A stretch of 64,000 bases of DNA from Bombella dulcis. GTDB lineage: Bacteria > Pseudomonadota > Alphaproteobacteria > Acetobacterales > Acetobacteraceae. Each line of letters starts with the position of its first letter. Position 1 is the first letter of the stretch. The notes below the pieces were generated by a model. The model worked only from the letters and a program-made list of their open reading frames with translations, was not told the origin of the DNA and ran no database searches. Location: positions 1 through 64,000 of the forward strand of contig NZ_JANIDV010000001.1 in assembly GCF_026385505.1 (NCBI RefSeq), written 5' to 3'. A program made the translations under genes and the position numbers. Positions 49,225 to 59,744 of this stretch are shown here, piece after piece.

Positions 49225-50751
49225 ATGATGGAACGAGAGAGCCTTCTTTCTCCCGCCGGGGCGCAGAGTGGTCCGGGGCCGGGGAGCAGCAATATCCCGG
49301 AATATTCCGTTGGTGCCATTTCCTCGGCAATCAAGCGTGTGCTGGAAGGAACGTTCGGGCGGGTGCGTGTCCGTGGCGAGATCACGGAGATGAAGCGTTA
49401 TGCCTCCGGCCATGTCTATCTCTCCCTCAAGGATGAAGGCGGGAAGATTTCCGGCGTCATCTGGCGGGGGAATGTCTCCCGGCTGGGCATGGTGCCGGAG
49501 AATGGCACGGAGGTCATCGCCACCGGGAAGATTTCGTCTTACGGCGAACGCTCGAATTACCAGCTCATCATCGACAGCATGGAATTTGCGGGCGAGGGTG
49601 CTCTTCTGGCCCGGATCGAGGCCCTGCGTATCCGTCTGCGGGATGAAGGGCTGTTCGATCAGGGGCGCAAGAAACCCATCCCGTTCCTGCCCCGCTGTGT
49701 GGGGGTGGTGACGTCCCGGTCCGGGGCGGTGCTGCATGACATCTGCACGACCATTTCCCGCCGTTTCCCACGAAATGTTCTGCTCTGGCCCGTTGCCGTG
49801 CAGGGCGAAGGCGCAGCACGGCAGATCGTCCATGCTGTGCAGGCCATGAGTAGTCTGCCCAGCCCGCCGGATGTGCTGATCGTGGCCCGTGGCGGTGGGT
49901 CTCTGGAAGACCTCATGGCGTTCAATGATGAAGCCGTGGTGCGGGCCGTGGCCGCCTGCCCGTTGCCGGTGATCTCCGCCGTGGGGCATGAGACGGATAC
50001 GACCCTTGTCGATTACGCTGCGGACCGCCGGGCACCGACACCAACGGCGGCGGCTGAAATGGCGGTGCCGTTACGCTCCGAACTGCTGGCAGACCTTGCC
50101 CATCGGACAGCCCGTCTTTCCGGTGGGCTGGCGGGGATATTGCAGCGTAATGGTCTGCGGCTTCAGGCCGTTGCGGCTCGGATGCCGGACCTGCCGGGGC
50201 TGCTGGATACGGCCCGGATGCGCCTGGATGACCGTGCCCAGAGGCTGGAACTGGCCCTGCCGGGTTTCGTGATGCGTGCCCGTGCCCGTCTGGGGCAGTC
50301 GGGCTATCATCTGCCAGCGGTGGAGACGGTACTGGGGCAGAGGCGGAGCCTTGTGGAGGCGCAGGCGGGGCGGTTGCAGTCTGGCTGGGAGCGGTATCTG
50401 AATGGCTGCCAGATGCGTCTGCTGCGTACGCCCCTGCGTATGGACTCCGTCCAGTCCCGGCTGAACCTTCAGCGGGCAAGACTGGAGGGTGTGGCCCGTC
50501 ATCTGGACGCGGTGTCTCCCCGGGCCATTCTGAAGCGTGGCTATGTGCTGGTGCAGGATGAAGCAGGCCGTGCTGTCACCTCTTCCAGAGGGCTGGCACG
50601 GGGGAGCCGGGTGCAGCTTTCTTTTGATGATGGGACCAGACAGGCCCGGCTGGACCCGGAAGAGGCCGGGACTCCGGGAGAAGACCTGTCATCAGAAAAA
50701 ACGGTATTCTCTCCGGAGGCGCAGACCTCACAGGGGGAGCTTGGGCTGTAA
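49225..50751 (+). CDS. xseA: Exodeoxyribonuclease VII large subunit
   Basis: 508 residues. The OB domain is at the start (VRVRGEITEMKRYASGHVYL, then SLKDEGGKISGVIWRGNV), followed by the catalytic GVVTSRSGAVLHDI and ARGGGSLEDLMAFNDEAVVR, and a long coiled-coil arm from about 270 to 420. With XseB it degrades single-stranded DNA. The small subunit is not next to it. The last 50 residues after the core are low-complexity. Confidence 0.95.
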   Translation: MMERESLLSPAGAQSGPGPGSSNIPEYSVGAISSAIKRVLEGTFGRVRVRGEITEMKRYASGHVYLSLKDEGGKISGVIWRGNVSRLGMVPENGTEVIATGKISSYGERSNYQLIIDSMEFAGEGALLARIEALRIRLRDEGLFDQGRKKPIPFLPRCVGVVTSRSGAVLHDICTTISRRFPRNVLLWPVAVQGEGAARQIVHAVQAMSSLPSPPDVLIVARGGGSLEDLMAFNDEAVVRAVAACPLPVISAVGHETDTTLVDYAADRRAPTPTAAAEMAVPLRSELLADLAHRTARLSGGLAGILQRNGLRLQAVAARMPDLPGLLDTARMRLDDRAQRLELALPGFVMRARARLGQSGYHLPAVETVLGQRRSLVEAQAGRLQSGWERYLNGCQMRLLRTPLRMDSVQSRLNLQRARLEGVARHLDAVSPRAILKRGYVLVQDEAGRAVTSSRGLARGSRVQLSFDDGTRQARLDPEEAGTPGEDLSSEKTVFSPEAQTSQGELGL

Positions 50752-50807
50752 GGCCAATTATGGTTCTATGGGCCAGAAATGAGATAGCAGGGTGATGGAG
50801 GAGGGCT

Positions 50808-51194
50808 ATGGTGCGGAGCATCATGAACGGTCGTGAGATATGGGGTTATGGTCTGATGATGCTGATGGCGGGTGTACTGGCAGGGTGTAGCAGTTCGTCG
50901 ACATCGTCGTCATTTGAGGCGGCGGAGCATCCGGTAATTCAGAGTTTTGCAGGGGCACCGTCAGGCGGCAGCAGTGAAGAGGGTTCTTCTTCCCAGCAGA
51001 CCAAGACCAATCTGCCTTCTGCACCGGTGGACACGCCGCTCTGTGGTTCTGCCCTGCATGAGCAGGCCAGCACAGGGGCACAGGTGTATGGGAGCAGCCT
51101 GGCAACAGGCAATAGCTGTACACGGAACGCCTGTTTCCAGCCATTGACGGGTACATTCATTGCTCAGGATGGCAGCAACAGCGTCTGCCGCTGA
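50808..51194 (+). CDS. Small predicted lipoprotein
   Basis: 128 residues after GGAGGAGGG. Signal segment WGYGLMMLMAGVLAGC ends in lipobox LAGC, followed by a Ser-rich linker. The body has five more cysteines, including CTRNAC, so disulfides are likely. Function unknown. It is on the same strand as xseA, 56 bases downstream. Confidence 0.75.
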   Translation: MVRSIMNGREIWGYGLMMLMAGVLAGCSSSSTSSSFEAAEHPVIQSFAGAPSGGSSEEGSSSQQTKTNLPSAPVDTPLCGSALHEQASTGAQVYGSSLATGNSCTRNACFQPLTGTFIAQDGSNSVCR

Positions 51195-51219
51195 AAAGGG
51201 CCAGCATGAATTGGAAATG

Positions 51220-51257
51220 AAGAAAGGGCGGCCAGACTGATCTGGTCGCCCTTTCTT
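51220..51257. terminator. Bidirectional terminator between the lipoprotein and rne
   Basis: AAGAAAGGGCGGCCAGA and TCTGGTCGCCCTTTCTT form a 17-base-pair stem with one G-T wobble, loop CTGA, and flanking A/T runs. Confidence 0.85.
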
Positions 51258-51285
51258 CGTGTTCACGTCATGTGAAGGGTGGAGC

Positions 51286-54003
51286 TTAACGCTTCCACCA
51301 TCCAGCACGCCGCTTCTTGGGTTTGGCCTCATCAATATTGATGGGCTGGGGCACGGCGGCATTTTCTGTCGGGGCCGCATCCGCGGTCTCGCTGGCAGCC
51401 GGGACAGCTTCAGCTGCCTTTTTGCGCCGTGCAGGACGCCGCCTGCGGGCCGGTTTCTCGTCAGCCGGGGCGTCTTCCTGCACTGGAGAGGGTTCGGGCC
51501 TGCTGCTTTCTACAGCCGGGCTGTTTTCCTCATGGGAGACTGTGTCGGCAGGCTCGGCAGCCTCATTCCGTGCAGGACGACGACGGGGCGGGCGAGGCCG
51601 CCGTGTCGGACGGCGTGCTTCTTCATCACCTTCGGACAGCTCTGCCGGGCGAGAGGGGATTTTAACGATCTGATTTTCGTTATCATCCTGCTCCACTACA
51701 ATGCGGCTGCGTGTCGTCGGACGACGGCGGGGACGATGGGTAGGCTTTTGATGGCGATGGGAGGTTGATTCTTCCGTCTCTGTTGTGTCGGCGCTAGAAG
51801 CGAGATTATTCTGACGGGCTTCTTGCTGATCCATAATATCGAAGATATCAATCCGGGTCCCTTGGAAGGGGTTAGCTGGCGTCGGGCCTTGATAGTTAGG
51901 GAGCTCTTGCGTTGTCGAAGTCTGCTCTCTTTTCTGAGTACGGGCCGGACGTTTGGGATGCTTGTGGTAACGGCTGGACTGCTCTTCATCGTCACGCTGG
52001 GTAGATGGGGAGATACGCCGTGTTCTGGTACGACGACGACCGGGCATGAGGGCCTGATCGTTGTTTTCAGTTTCAGTGTGTCTGCTGTCGCTGTTCTCGG
52101 AGGATGTTACAGGCTGTTCAGTCATGTCGGTTGATGGTACTGGATTATTTTGCTCATTATGATGACGATCATCAAAGTGGAGGTGACGTGCCCCGTTTTT
52201 GGTGTCGTTTTCCAGCTCGGAAAGCACAGCACCCTCTGGTGTGGCAGAGGGTGCTGTGCTTTCCGTGATGTCATTGATGCGGAGCGCGCTGATGGGATTG
52301 TCTTCACGGGCGAGTTTCTGACGGGGGGCCTGTCGTTCGATTCGCAGTTCACCTTCCGGCAGGCTATTATTATTTTCGAAGCGGATAGTCATGTCATGCC
52401 GCTGTTCAAGCTGGCTGATGGCTGCTCGTTTGCTGTTGAGCATGTAGAGGACGATGCTGGGGCTGACATGGACGGTGATGTCGGAAGCCCGGCGGCGGCT
52501 GGCTTCATCCTCCACGCTGCGGAGGACCTGGAGGGCCATGCTTTCCACACCCCGGATGAAGCCTGTTCCCTGACAGTGCGGGCACGGGCTGAGCATGCTC
52601 TCGGCAATGGAGGGGCGCAGACGCTGGCGGGACATTTCCAGCAGGCCGAAGTGGGAAATGCGGCCCAGCTGGATGCGGGCACGGTCCACCCGGAGCGCAT
52701 CCTTGAGGCGTTTCTCCACCTGACTGTTATGACGGCGACTCTCCATGTCGATGAAGTCAATCACGATCAGCCCGGCAAGGTCCCGCAGACGCAGCTGGCG
52801 AGCGACTTCTTCAGCGGCCTCCAGATTGGTGCGGAGGGCGGTTTCCTCAATATTGCGCTGGGAGGTGGACTTGCCGGAGTTCACGTCAATGGCGACCAGG
52901 GCTTCCGTCTGGTTGATGACGAGATAGCCACCGGATTCCAGTCGGACGGTCGGGGAGAACATTGCTTCCAGATGGCTTTCCACATGATAGTGGGCGAAGA
53001 GATTTTGTCCCCGGTTCTGCCAGAGGCGGACACGGCTGGCATTATGGGGCATCAGCAGGCGGGTGAATTCCCGTGTGTTCTTCCAGGCTTCTTCACCATC
53101 GACCAGAACGGTCTCGATGTCCCGGGTGAAGAGGTCACGGATGGCCCGCTTGATGAGGCTGGCTTCTTCATAGATTAGGGCAGGGGCGATGGAGGACAGT
53201 GCATGAGTGCGAATATTGTCCCAGAGCTGGAGGAGATAGTCGCAGTCTCTGGTGATTTCTGCTTCCGGACGGCTGGCTCCAGCGGTACGGATGATCATGG
53301 CCATCGTCCGGGGCAGGTCCAGCTTGCTGACGATGTCACGCAGGCGGCGGCGGTCCGTCTCGGAGGTGATTTTGCGGGAGACACCACCTCCACGCAGGGC
53401 GTTGGGCATTAGCACGCCATAACGGCCGGCGAGGGAGAGGTAAGTCGTCAGGGCGGCACCTTTGTTGCCTCGCTCTTCCTTGACGACCTGGACGAGGATC
53501 ACCTGACGGCGGCGGATGACTTCCTGAATGCGGTAATTGCGGAGGAAGCGGGCCATACGGCGGCTGGCACTTTGCTCATCCCCGGTATCATGTTCACCGC
53601 TGACGATTTCCGGGCCGGGTTCATCCGTTTCAAGGGCGTCGTCGTCGGTTTCGTCGGTTTCGTCGGTTTCGCCGTCTTCGGTCTCTCTGTCCCGGTTGCG
53701 TTGTTCCGTGGCATATTCCTCTTCTTGGAGGGCGAGGAGTTTCTCACGGTCATCAACAGGAATCTGGAAATAGTCGGGGTGAATTTCACTGAACGCAAGG
53801 AAGCCATGACGGTTGCCGCCATAATCCACGAAGGCGGCCTGAAGGCTCGGCTCCACACGGATGACTTTTGCGAGGTAGATATTGCCTTTGAGTTGACGGC
53901 GCGCTGATGTCTCGACATCATAATCTTCAATGCGCTTGCCGTTCATGACCACGACACGGGTTTCTTCGGCGTGTGTGGCGTCTATGAGCATCTGCTTTGT
54001 CAT
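51286..54003 (-). CDS. rne: Ribonuclease E
   Basis: Start at 54003 (MTKQMLIDATHAEETRVVVM), the conserved RNase E N-terminus; the longer frame upstream is unlike the family. About 905 residues. The S1 domain (QLKGNIYLAKVIRVEPSLQA) is interrupted by an acidic insert of about 75 residues with ETDETDETDDD at about 110-120, usual in alphaproteobacteria. The catalytic Asp residues are in VAIDVNSGKSTSQ and VIDFIDM; the zinc link is SPCPHCQGTGF (about 475). The C-terminal third is a disordered Arg/Pro/Glu-rich scaffold ending RAGWWKR, for degradosome partners. Confidence 0.95.
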   Translation of the reverse strand: MTKQMLIDATHAEETRVVVMNGKRIEDYDVETSARRQLKGNIYLAKVIRVEPSLQAAFVDYGGNRHGFLAFSEIHPDYFQIPVDDREKLLALQEEEYATEQRNRDRETEDGETDETDETDDDALETDEPGPEIVSGEHDTGDEQSASRRMARFLRNYRIQEVIRRRQVILVQVVKEERGNKGAALTTYLSLAGRYGVLMPNALRGGGVSRKITSETDRRRLRDIVSKLDLPRTMAMIIRTAGASRPEAEITRDCDYLLQLWDNIRTHALSSIAPALIYEEASLIKRAIRDLFTRDIETVLVDGEEAWKNTREFTRLLMPHNASRVRLWQNRGQNLFAHYHVESHLEAMFSPTVRLESGGYLVINQTEALVAIDVNSGKSTSQRNIEETALRTNLEAAEEVARQLRLRDLAGLIVIDFIDMESRRHNSQVEKRLKDALRVDRARIQLGRISHFGLLEMSRQRLRPSIAESMLSPCPHCQGTGFIRGVESMALQVLRSVEDEASRRRASDITVHVSPSIVLYMLNSKRAAISQLEQRHDMTIRFENNNSLPEGELRIERQAPRQKLAREDNPISALRINDITESTAPSATPEGAVLSELENDTKNGARHLHFDDRHHNEQNNPVPSTDMTEQPVTSSENSDSRHTETENNDQALMPGRRRTRTRRISPSTQRDDEEQSSRYHKHPKRPARTQKREQTSTTQELPNYQGPTPANPFQGTRIDIFDIMDQQEARQNNLASSADTTETEESTSHRHQKPTHRPRRRPTTRSRIVVEQDDNENQIVKIPSRPAELSEGDEEARRPTRRPRPPRRRPARNEAAEPADTVSHEENSPAVESSRPEPSPVQEDAPADEKPARRRRPARRKKAAEAVPAASETADAAPTENAAVPQPINIDEAKPKKRRAGWWKR

Positions 54004-54215
54004 GTAAAGACTGGACTCCGTGGCGTAGGGGGTATGGCCCTGTCTGCGCTGATTGTCTTGGTCAACAGAGGGGCGTCCGTCTGGCCTCTTGCGGGCGGGC
54101 ACTTCTGACGGCCGCCGGGTTGGATAACGCAGAATAGCATTATAGCCTCTGGTAAACACGCTGATGGCAGATTTTGCCATCGGGATTTACAGCCCACCTC
54201 TTGAGAACGATAGAG

Positions 54216-54370
54216 TTACTTGGGGCTGGCTGCTTATGATCTTGATGCAGTCTCCCTGCCAGGGTGTAAGCACGCCGGAAACGGATGTCCCGGGTTATCT
54301 GCGCCAAACGGCACGGAGAGGCACTGCATGTGCTGGTCCAGCCTGATACCGCCTTGCCAGCCCAAGGTAA
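54216..54370 (+). ncRNA. Candidate structured RNA with 6S-like architecture
   Basis: TACTTGGGGCTGGC (54217-54230) pairs with GCCAGCCCAAGGTA (54356-54369): 13 of 14 positions pair, including one G-U wobble valid only on the plus strand. Inside is a 15-base unpaired 5' side, then a second helix TGCAGT/ACTGCA (54246-54251 / 54323-54328) that continues CTCC/GGAG and TGCC/GGCA. The 3' side of the open region carries a small hairpin (GCTGGTCCAGC). A closing stem, a central bubble with a 3' hairpin, a long terminal arm and about 155 bases in total resemble 6S RNA. Another structured RNA is possible, and no homology could be tested. Confidence 0.45.
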
Positions 54371-54460
54371 AGGGGCGGGGGTGCATTGGGGCAGTGGACT
54401 TACGCAACATAAGGATGGCCTAAATCGGACGGCGTGGCAAGTAGGGAGTTTCAGAAGGTT

Positions 54461-54486
54461 GAAGAGGGCGGTATAATGCCCTCTTC
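54461..54486 (+). terminator. Possible terminator downstream of the RNA candidate
   Basis: GAAGAGGGC-GGTATAAT-GCCCTCTTC, then CTGTATTGTT. The T content is modest. It could end a plus-strand small RNA or lie in the rne leader. Confidence 0.4.
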
Positions 54487-54640
54487 CTGTATTGTTGGGT
54501 TGTTAATTGAGGCGTGAGCGGGGATTATTTTGTCATATGGATGATCACTTAAATGAGGCGGTAGGATAAAGGGGGTCGTACTGTATCGTAGCTGATGGGC
54601 GTGTGAGGATGCGAAGCGGAAGAACGGGAAGGGAGGCATC

Positions 54641-55477
54641 ATGGGGAGACTGACACGCCGGAGCCTGCTGGGGGGCGTTGCCGGAGGGCTGCTGCTGCCT
54701 GCTGGCGGTACGGCTCTGGCAGCCCGGCATCATCAAGGGAGGAAGGCCGTGCAGGCTCCTGCCATTCTCCGCAATGCTCCCCCTCCCAAGCCCGTCATCA
54801 TGCTGGACCCGGGGCATGGGGGGAAGGACCCCGGGGCCATCGGCGTATCCGGCACCTATGAGAAACATATTGCCGTGGCTGCGGCGACCGAGCTTCATGA
54901 TCTGCTCATGGCTTCAGGCCGGTATGATGTGGTCATGAGCCGGAGGGATGACCGCTTCATTCCGCTGGCCGGACGGGTGGAGTTGGCCCATCAGCACAGG
55001 GCGGACCTGTTCATTTCCATGCATGCTGATGCGCTGCACCAGCCTGACGTGCGTGGTGCCAGTGTCTATACGCTGTCCGGCAGTGCATCCGACCGGCAGA
55101 CCGCCATGCTGGCCGAGACGGAAAACAGCGCAGACCGTTTTGCCGGGCCGGACATGGGAGGCGTTCCGCCCGATGTGGAGGAAATTCTCAACAGTCTCGT
55201 GCATGAGGAAACACGGCGGGGGTCAGCCCATATGGCGGCCAGCGTGATCCGGTCCTTTCAGGATCATATCCAGCTCCTGCGTCATCCTTCCCGCCATGCG
55301 ACCTTCAAGGTGCTGAAATCGGGAGACATTCCTTCCATTCTGGTCGAGATGGGTTTCATGTCCAATCATCTGGATGAGCAGGCTCTCCGCCGTGCAGCCC
55401 ACAGAACGCAGATCACACAGGCGATGAAACAGGCCATAGATGGTTACTTCCAGCGGCAGAAAAGGGGAATGCTGTAG
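54641..55477 (+). CDS. N-acetylmuramoyl-L-alanine amidase (AmiC-type, Tat signal)
   Basis: 278 residues after GGGAGG. The twin-arginine signal is LTRRSLLGGVAGGLLLPAGG. The amidase_3 domain follows: IMLDPGHGGKDPGAIG with the first zinc His, the Glu in YEKHIA, the second His in LFISMHADAL, and the catalytic Glu in SILVEMGFMSN. It trims septal peptidoglycan during cell separation. Its place before leuA and the mre cluster is close to other envelope genes. Confidence 0.9.
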   Translation: MGRLTRRSLLGGVAGGLLLPAGGTALAARHHQGRKAVQAPAILRNAPPPKPVIMLDPGHGGKDPGAIGVSGTYEKHIAVAAATELHDLLMASGRYDVVMSRRDDRFIPLAGRVELAHQHRADLFISMHADALHQPDVRGASVYTLSGSASDRQTAMLAETENSADRFAGPDMGGVPPDVEEILNSLVHEETRRGSAHMAASVIRSFQDHIQLLRHPSRHATFKVLKSGDIPSILVEMGFMSNHLDEQALRRAAHRTQITQAMKQAIDGYFQRQKRGML

Positions 55478-55534
55478 GGGCAGGTGCATTTCCCTCTTGC
55501 CTTCGCCCTGAAGGATCGTTACCGTTGCGCCGTA

Positions 55535-55579
55535 ATGACATTTTCTCACGTCCTTCTTCTACGACTTATAAACCCCTGA
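55535..55579 (+). CDS. leuL: Leucine-rich leader peptide of leuA
   Basis: A 14-codon frame reading MTFSHVLLLRLINP, with four Leu codons within six positions (CTT, CTT, CTA and CTT, the last after Arg). It ends inside the 5' arm of a terminator-like hairpin ahead of leuA. This is the expected form of an attenuation leader that senses charged tRNA-Leu. The ribosome site is weak. Confidence 0.65.
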   Translation: MTFSHVLLLRLINP

Positions 55580-55623
55580 ACGCCATACCGGCGAGCAGGT
55601 GCTTTGCTGCGTTCAGGGGTTTT
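55571..55623 (+). promoter_or_regulatory. Attenuator hairpin of leuA
   Basis: AACCCCTGAACGC (55571-55583) pairs over 13 bases with GCGTTCAGGGGTT (55609-55621), followed by TT and CCGCTTTT. The stop codon of the leader peptide is inside the 5' arm, so a translating ribosome that reaches it would affect folding. When leucine is short, stalling at the Leu codons would leave the arm free for an alternative fold. The competing antiterminator is not fully resolved. Confidence 0.65.
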
Positions 55624-55669
55624 CCGCTTTTCCAGTCTTTCATTCGTAGAAGTAGAGTAGAACGTCGCC

Positions 55670-57241
55670 ATGTCTTTTCAGCATCCTTCTTTCGGTCATA
55701 TCGCTGACAACCGCATCATCATTTTTGATACGACCCTGCGTGATGGTGAGCAGTCCCCCGGTTTCTCCATGAATCTGGGCGAGAAGCTGCGCATGGCCCA
55801 TGCCCTGGCCGCTCTGGGTGTTGATGTCATCGAGGCTGGTTTCCCCGCAGCTTCGGAGGGCGACTTTGAGAGCGTGAAGCAGATTGCCGACAATGTGGAT
55901 GGCCCTGTCATCTGCGGTCTGGCACGCAGTGCCCCGAAGGATATTGAAGCTGCCGGGAAGGCCATCAAAGGCGCACGGCGTGGGCGTATCCACAACTTCA
56001 TTTCCACCTCTCCGCTGCACATGAAGTACAAGCTGCGGATGGAGCCGGAGAAGGTGCTGGACCTGATCGCATTCGGCAATAAAGAGTCCCGCCGCTATAC
56101 GGATGACGTGGAGTGGTCTGCTGAAGACGGGTCCCGTACGGACCCGGACTTCCTGTGCCGCTGTGTGGAAACGGCCATTGCCAACGGGGCAACGACCATC
56201 AATATTCCGGATACGGTCGGGTTTGCGACGCCGGATGAGATGGAGCGCATCTTCACCATGCTGCGGGAGCGTGTTCCGGGGGCGGATCAGGTCATTTTCT
56301 CCACCCACAATCACAATGATCTGGGGCTGGCCGTTGGCAACACGCTGGCCGCTGTCGAAGGCGGTGCCCGGCAGATTGAATGCACGATCAATGGCATTGG
56401 TGAACGTGCTGGCAATGCGGCTCTGGAAGAGCTCGTGATGGCCCTGCGGACCCGTCATGACCGCTATGGTATGGAGACGGGAATCGAGACCCCCCGCCTG
56501 CTGGGCATGTCCCGTCTGCTGGCCACGATCACGGGCTTTGATGTCCAGCCGAACAAGGCCATTGTGGGGCGGAATGCCTTCGCCCATGAGAGTGGCATCC
56601 ATCAGGATGGCATCCTGAAGCACGCTGGCACCTATGAGATCATGACCCCGGAGAGCGTGGGCTGGACGAGCACCTCTCTGGTTCTGGGCAAGCATTCCGG
56701 CCGTGCGGCCTTCCGGGACAAGCTGAAGGCTCTGGGTTATGAAGACCTGATGGAAGAGACGGTCAATGCCGCCTTCCAGCGTTTCAAGGCTCTGGCAGAT
56801 CATAAGAAGATCGTGTTTGACGATGACGTGCGGGCACTGGTTGATGATGAAAGTCGTGACCATGAACGTGTCCGTCTGATCTCCCTGGAGCTGAAGGGTG
56901 GCACGCAGCATGCTGCCCAGGTGGTGCTGGATGTCAAGGTGGATGGCGAGGCCCGCCATGTGTCTTCCACGGGGAATGGACCGGTGGATGCGGTTTTCCG
57001 GGCCATTGGAGAGGCGTTCCCGCATGAGGCGACGCTGGCCCTGTTCTCTGTGGCCAACGTGACGGAGGGAACGGATGCCCAGGCCCGCACGACGGTGCGC
57101 CTTCAGGAAGGCGGCCGTCTGGTGGATGGGCAGGGGAGCGATGCGGATACCGTCGTGTCAGCTGCACGGGCCTATATTCATGCGCTGAACAAGCTGCTGG
57201 TCAAACGCCTGCGCAGCGAGCCGGAAGAACTGTCCGCCTGA
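55670..57241 (+). CDS. leuA: 2-isopropylmalate synthase
   Basis: 523 residues. Catalytic-domain motifs: [19 protein letters not shown], the metal-binding [16 protein letters not shown] and [20 protein letters not shown]. The C-terminal 130 residues form the leucine feedback domain. It condenses acetyl-CoA with 2-oxoisovalerate, the first committed leucine step. Expression probably depends on the leader and hairpin just upstream. Confidence 0.96.
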   Translation: MSFQHPSFGHIADNRIIIFDTTLRDGEQSPGFSMNLGEKLRMAHALAALGVDVIEAGFPAASEGDFESVKQIADNVDGPVICGLARSAPKDIEAAGKAIKGARRGRIHNFISTSPLHMKYKLRMEPEKVLDLIAFGNKESRRYTDDVEWSAEDGSRTDPDFLCRCVETAIANGATTINIPDTVGFATPDEMERIFTMLRERVPGADQVIFSTHNHNDLGLAVGNTLAAVEGGARQIECTINGIGERAGNAALEELVMALRTRHDRYGMETGIETPRLLGMSRLLATITGFDVQPNKAIVGRNAFAHESGIHQDGILKHAGTYEIMTPESVGWTSTSLVLGKHSGRAAFRDKLKALGYEDLMEETVNAAFQRFKALADHKKIVFDDDVRALVDDESRDHERVRLISLELKGGTQHAAQVVLDVKVDGEARHVSSTGNGPVDAVFRAIGEAFPHEATLALFSVANVTEGTDAQARTTVRLQEGGRLVDGQGSDADTVVSAARAYIHALNKLLVKRLRSEPEELSA

Positions 57242-57254
57242 GCGTGAAAAAGGG

Positions 57255-57292
57255 GACCGGCATGGCCTGCTGTCATGCGCCATATGCCGGTC
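57255..57292 (+). terminator. Hairpin after leuA
   Basis: GACCGGCAT pairs with ATGCCGGTC across about 20 bases, 14 bases after the leuA stop. No T-run follows. Confidence 0.45.
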
Positions 57293-57387
57293 TCAGGCAG
57301 GCTCAGCAGGCTGGTCGGGACGTTACCCGCCATTAATTAGGTCTCGGTTTTCTGCGAAAAATATTCCCCCATAGGGGAATTATGGCC

Positions 57388-57415
57388 TTGCTGAACCGTC
57401 ATGGGTCTTTATAAT
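57388..57415 (+). promoter_or_regulatory. Sigma-70-type promoter of mreB
   Basis: TTGCTG (57388-57393), 16 bases, then a perfect TATAAT (57410-57415). A start near 57422 would give a leader of about 70 bases before the mreB ATG. Confidence 0.65.
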
Positions 57416-57493
57416 TTGTTGGGAATGCTGTGGATGGTGTTCTGACTATTTTCATGTCCCCGTGAGTGCGGGGTTACCGGCCAGGAGTTTTGA

Positions 57494-58540
<1,047 letters not shown>

Positions 58541-58608
58541 TCTTTTTGTCGTCAGGAAGGTTCCGGCTTTCCTGACAGTCAGGACTGGGGGAACGGAGTG
58601 GCCGTTTC

Positions 58609-59541
58609 ATGATCTCCATTCATACACGTCAGCTTCTCGCCGGACTGGTCCTGCCGGTCATGGTTTTTCTGGCTGTGGGGGTCATGCTGGCAGGGCAGAT
58701 ATGGTCTGCTAAAGCCATACAGCTGCGGATGGCGGCTGCCAGGGAGATGGGGCCGGTCTATCAGGGTCTGCTTTTTCCGCAGCATCAGTTCTATAAATGG
58801 CAGCTGACCCTGCAGGGTGTCGGGGACCTTCTTGCCGAGAATTCCCGTCTGAGAAAAGAGAATCGTCAGCTTGCCTACTGGTATGGTGAGGCGCAGACGC
58901 TCCGGCAGGAAAATGCCCGTCTGAAGGCGGTCCTTCACTGGGGTGCAGAAGATACCAGAGATTATGTCAGCGGCTGGGTCGTGCGGGATGAGAGTGGTCC
59001 TTATCTGCGGGCCGTGCTGTTGCAGGTGGGTGACCATCAGGTGCAGCAGGGCAGTCTGGCGGTGGATGCCGTCGGGCTGGTCGGTCGGGTCAGTGAGGTT
59101 GGCCCGCATGTCGTGCGCGTGCTGCTCATCGAGGATGCCGCCAGCCGCATTCCTGTCACGCTACAGAACAGCGGTGGCGATGCCATGATGATTGGCGACA
59201 ACACGCCCTATCCCCGTCTCATGTATTACAGCCAGAGTCTTCGTCCGGAAGAGGGCGAGCATATTGTCACGCGGGGACAGACCGGCCTGACGGGGGGGGT
59301 GTCGGTCGGGCATGTGCATTATCTGGCACCGGGGCAGCCTGTTGTCATACCGGATGCTGCGCTGGAACGTCTCGAACTGGTGCGTATTTTTGATGGTGAC
59401 TTCATGCCGGAGGCCCCTCCCAGTGCGGGCCGGGTGAGGGAGAAACCACCGCTCCTGCCTGATCATCATGATGGTGAGGCTCCCTCCAACTGGCAGAATC
59501 TGCGCCGTTTCCTGCCATTTTCTTCTTTAAGGAATGGCTGA
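58609..59541 (+). CDS. mreC: Rod-shape-determining protein MreC
   Basis: 310 residues. One N-terminal membrane segment (LLAGLVLPVMVFLAVGVMLA), a coiled coil at about 75-105 (AENSRLRKENRQLAYWYGEA) and the beta-domain pair (VGLVGRVSEVGPHVVRVLLI). It links MreB to PBP2 in the periplasm. It follows mreB by 68 bases. Confidence 0.93.
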   Translation: MISIHTRQLLAGLVLPVMVFLAVGVMLAGQIWSAKAIQLRMAAAREMGPVYQGLLFPQHQFYKWQLTLQGVGDLLAENSRLRKENRQLAYWYGEAQTLRQENARLKAVLHWGAEDTRDYVSGWVVRDESGPYLRAVLLQVGDHQVQQGSLAVDAVGLVGRVSEVGPHVVRVLLIEDAASRIPVTLQNSGGDAMMIGDNTPYPRLMYYSQSLRPEEGEHIVTRGQTGLTGGVSVGHVHYLAPGQPVVIPDAALERLELVRIFDGDFMPEAPPSAGRVREKPPLLPDHHDGEAPSNWQNLRRFLPFSSLRNG

Positions 59542-59744
59542 TCCTCCCGGGTCTGTCTGAAATTTGCCATATTTCCGGCTTCCGGCTAAACAGCCCATTG
59601 CCATTGATGGTTTACAAGACATGCTAGTCGTTCCGTGGCTCCCATGGGATGGCTGACAGGCTAGAAACTGAATTCAGAGGCATGGTCTACCCCGTAAGGG
59701 GTTTGCTTTCTTGAGGAAAGGACATTATCCCGGAGGACAGACGG

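Larger units (their letters stand above)
54004..54640. other. 637-base region between rne and the amidase gene
   Basis: No credible protein gene. It must contain the rne leader (minus strand) and the amidase promoter (plus strand). It also contains a well-paired RNA candidate (54216-54370) and a hairpin GAAGAGGGC-N8-GCCCTCTTC at 54461-54486, listed separately. Confidence 0.6.

Noticed and set aside
55640-57025. Minus-strand frame opposite leuA
   Set aside because: leuA is unambiguous and the antisense product has no family features.
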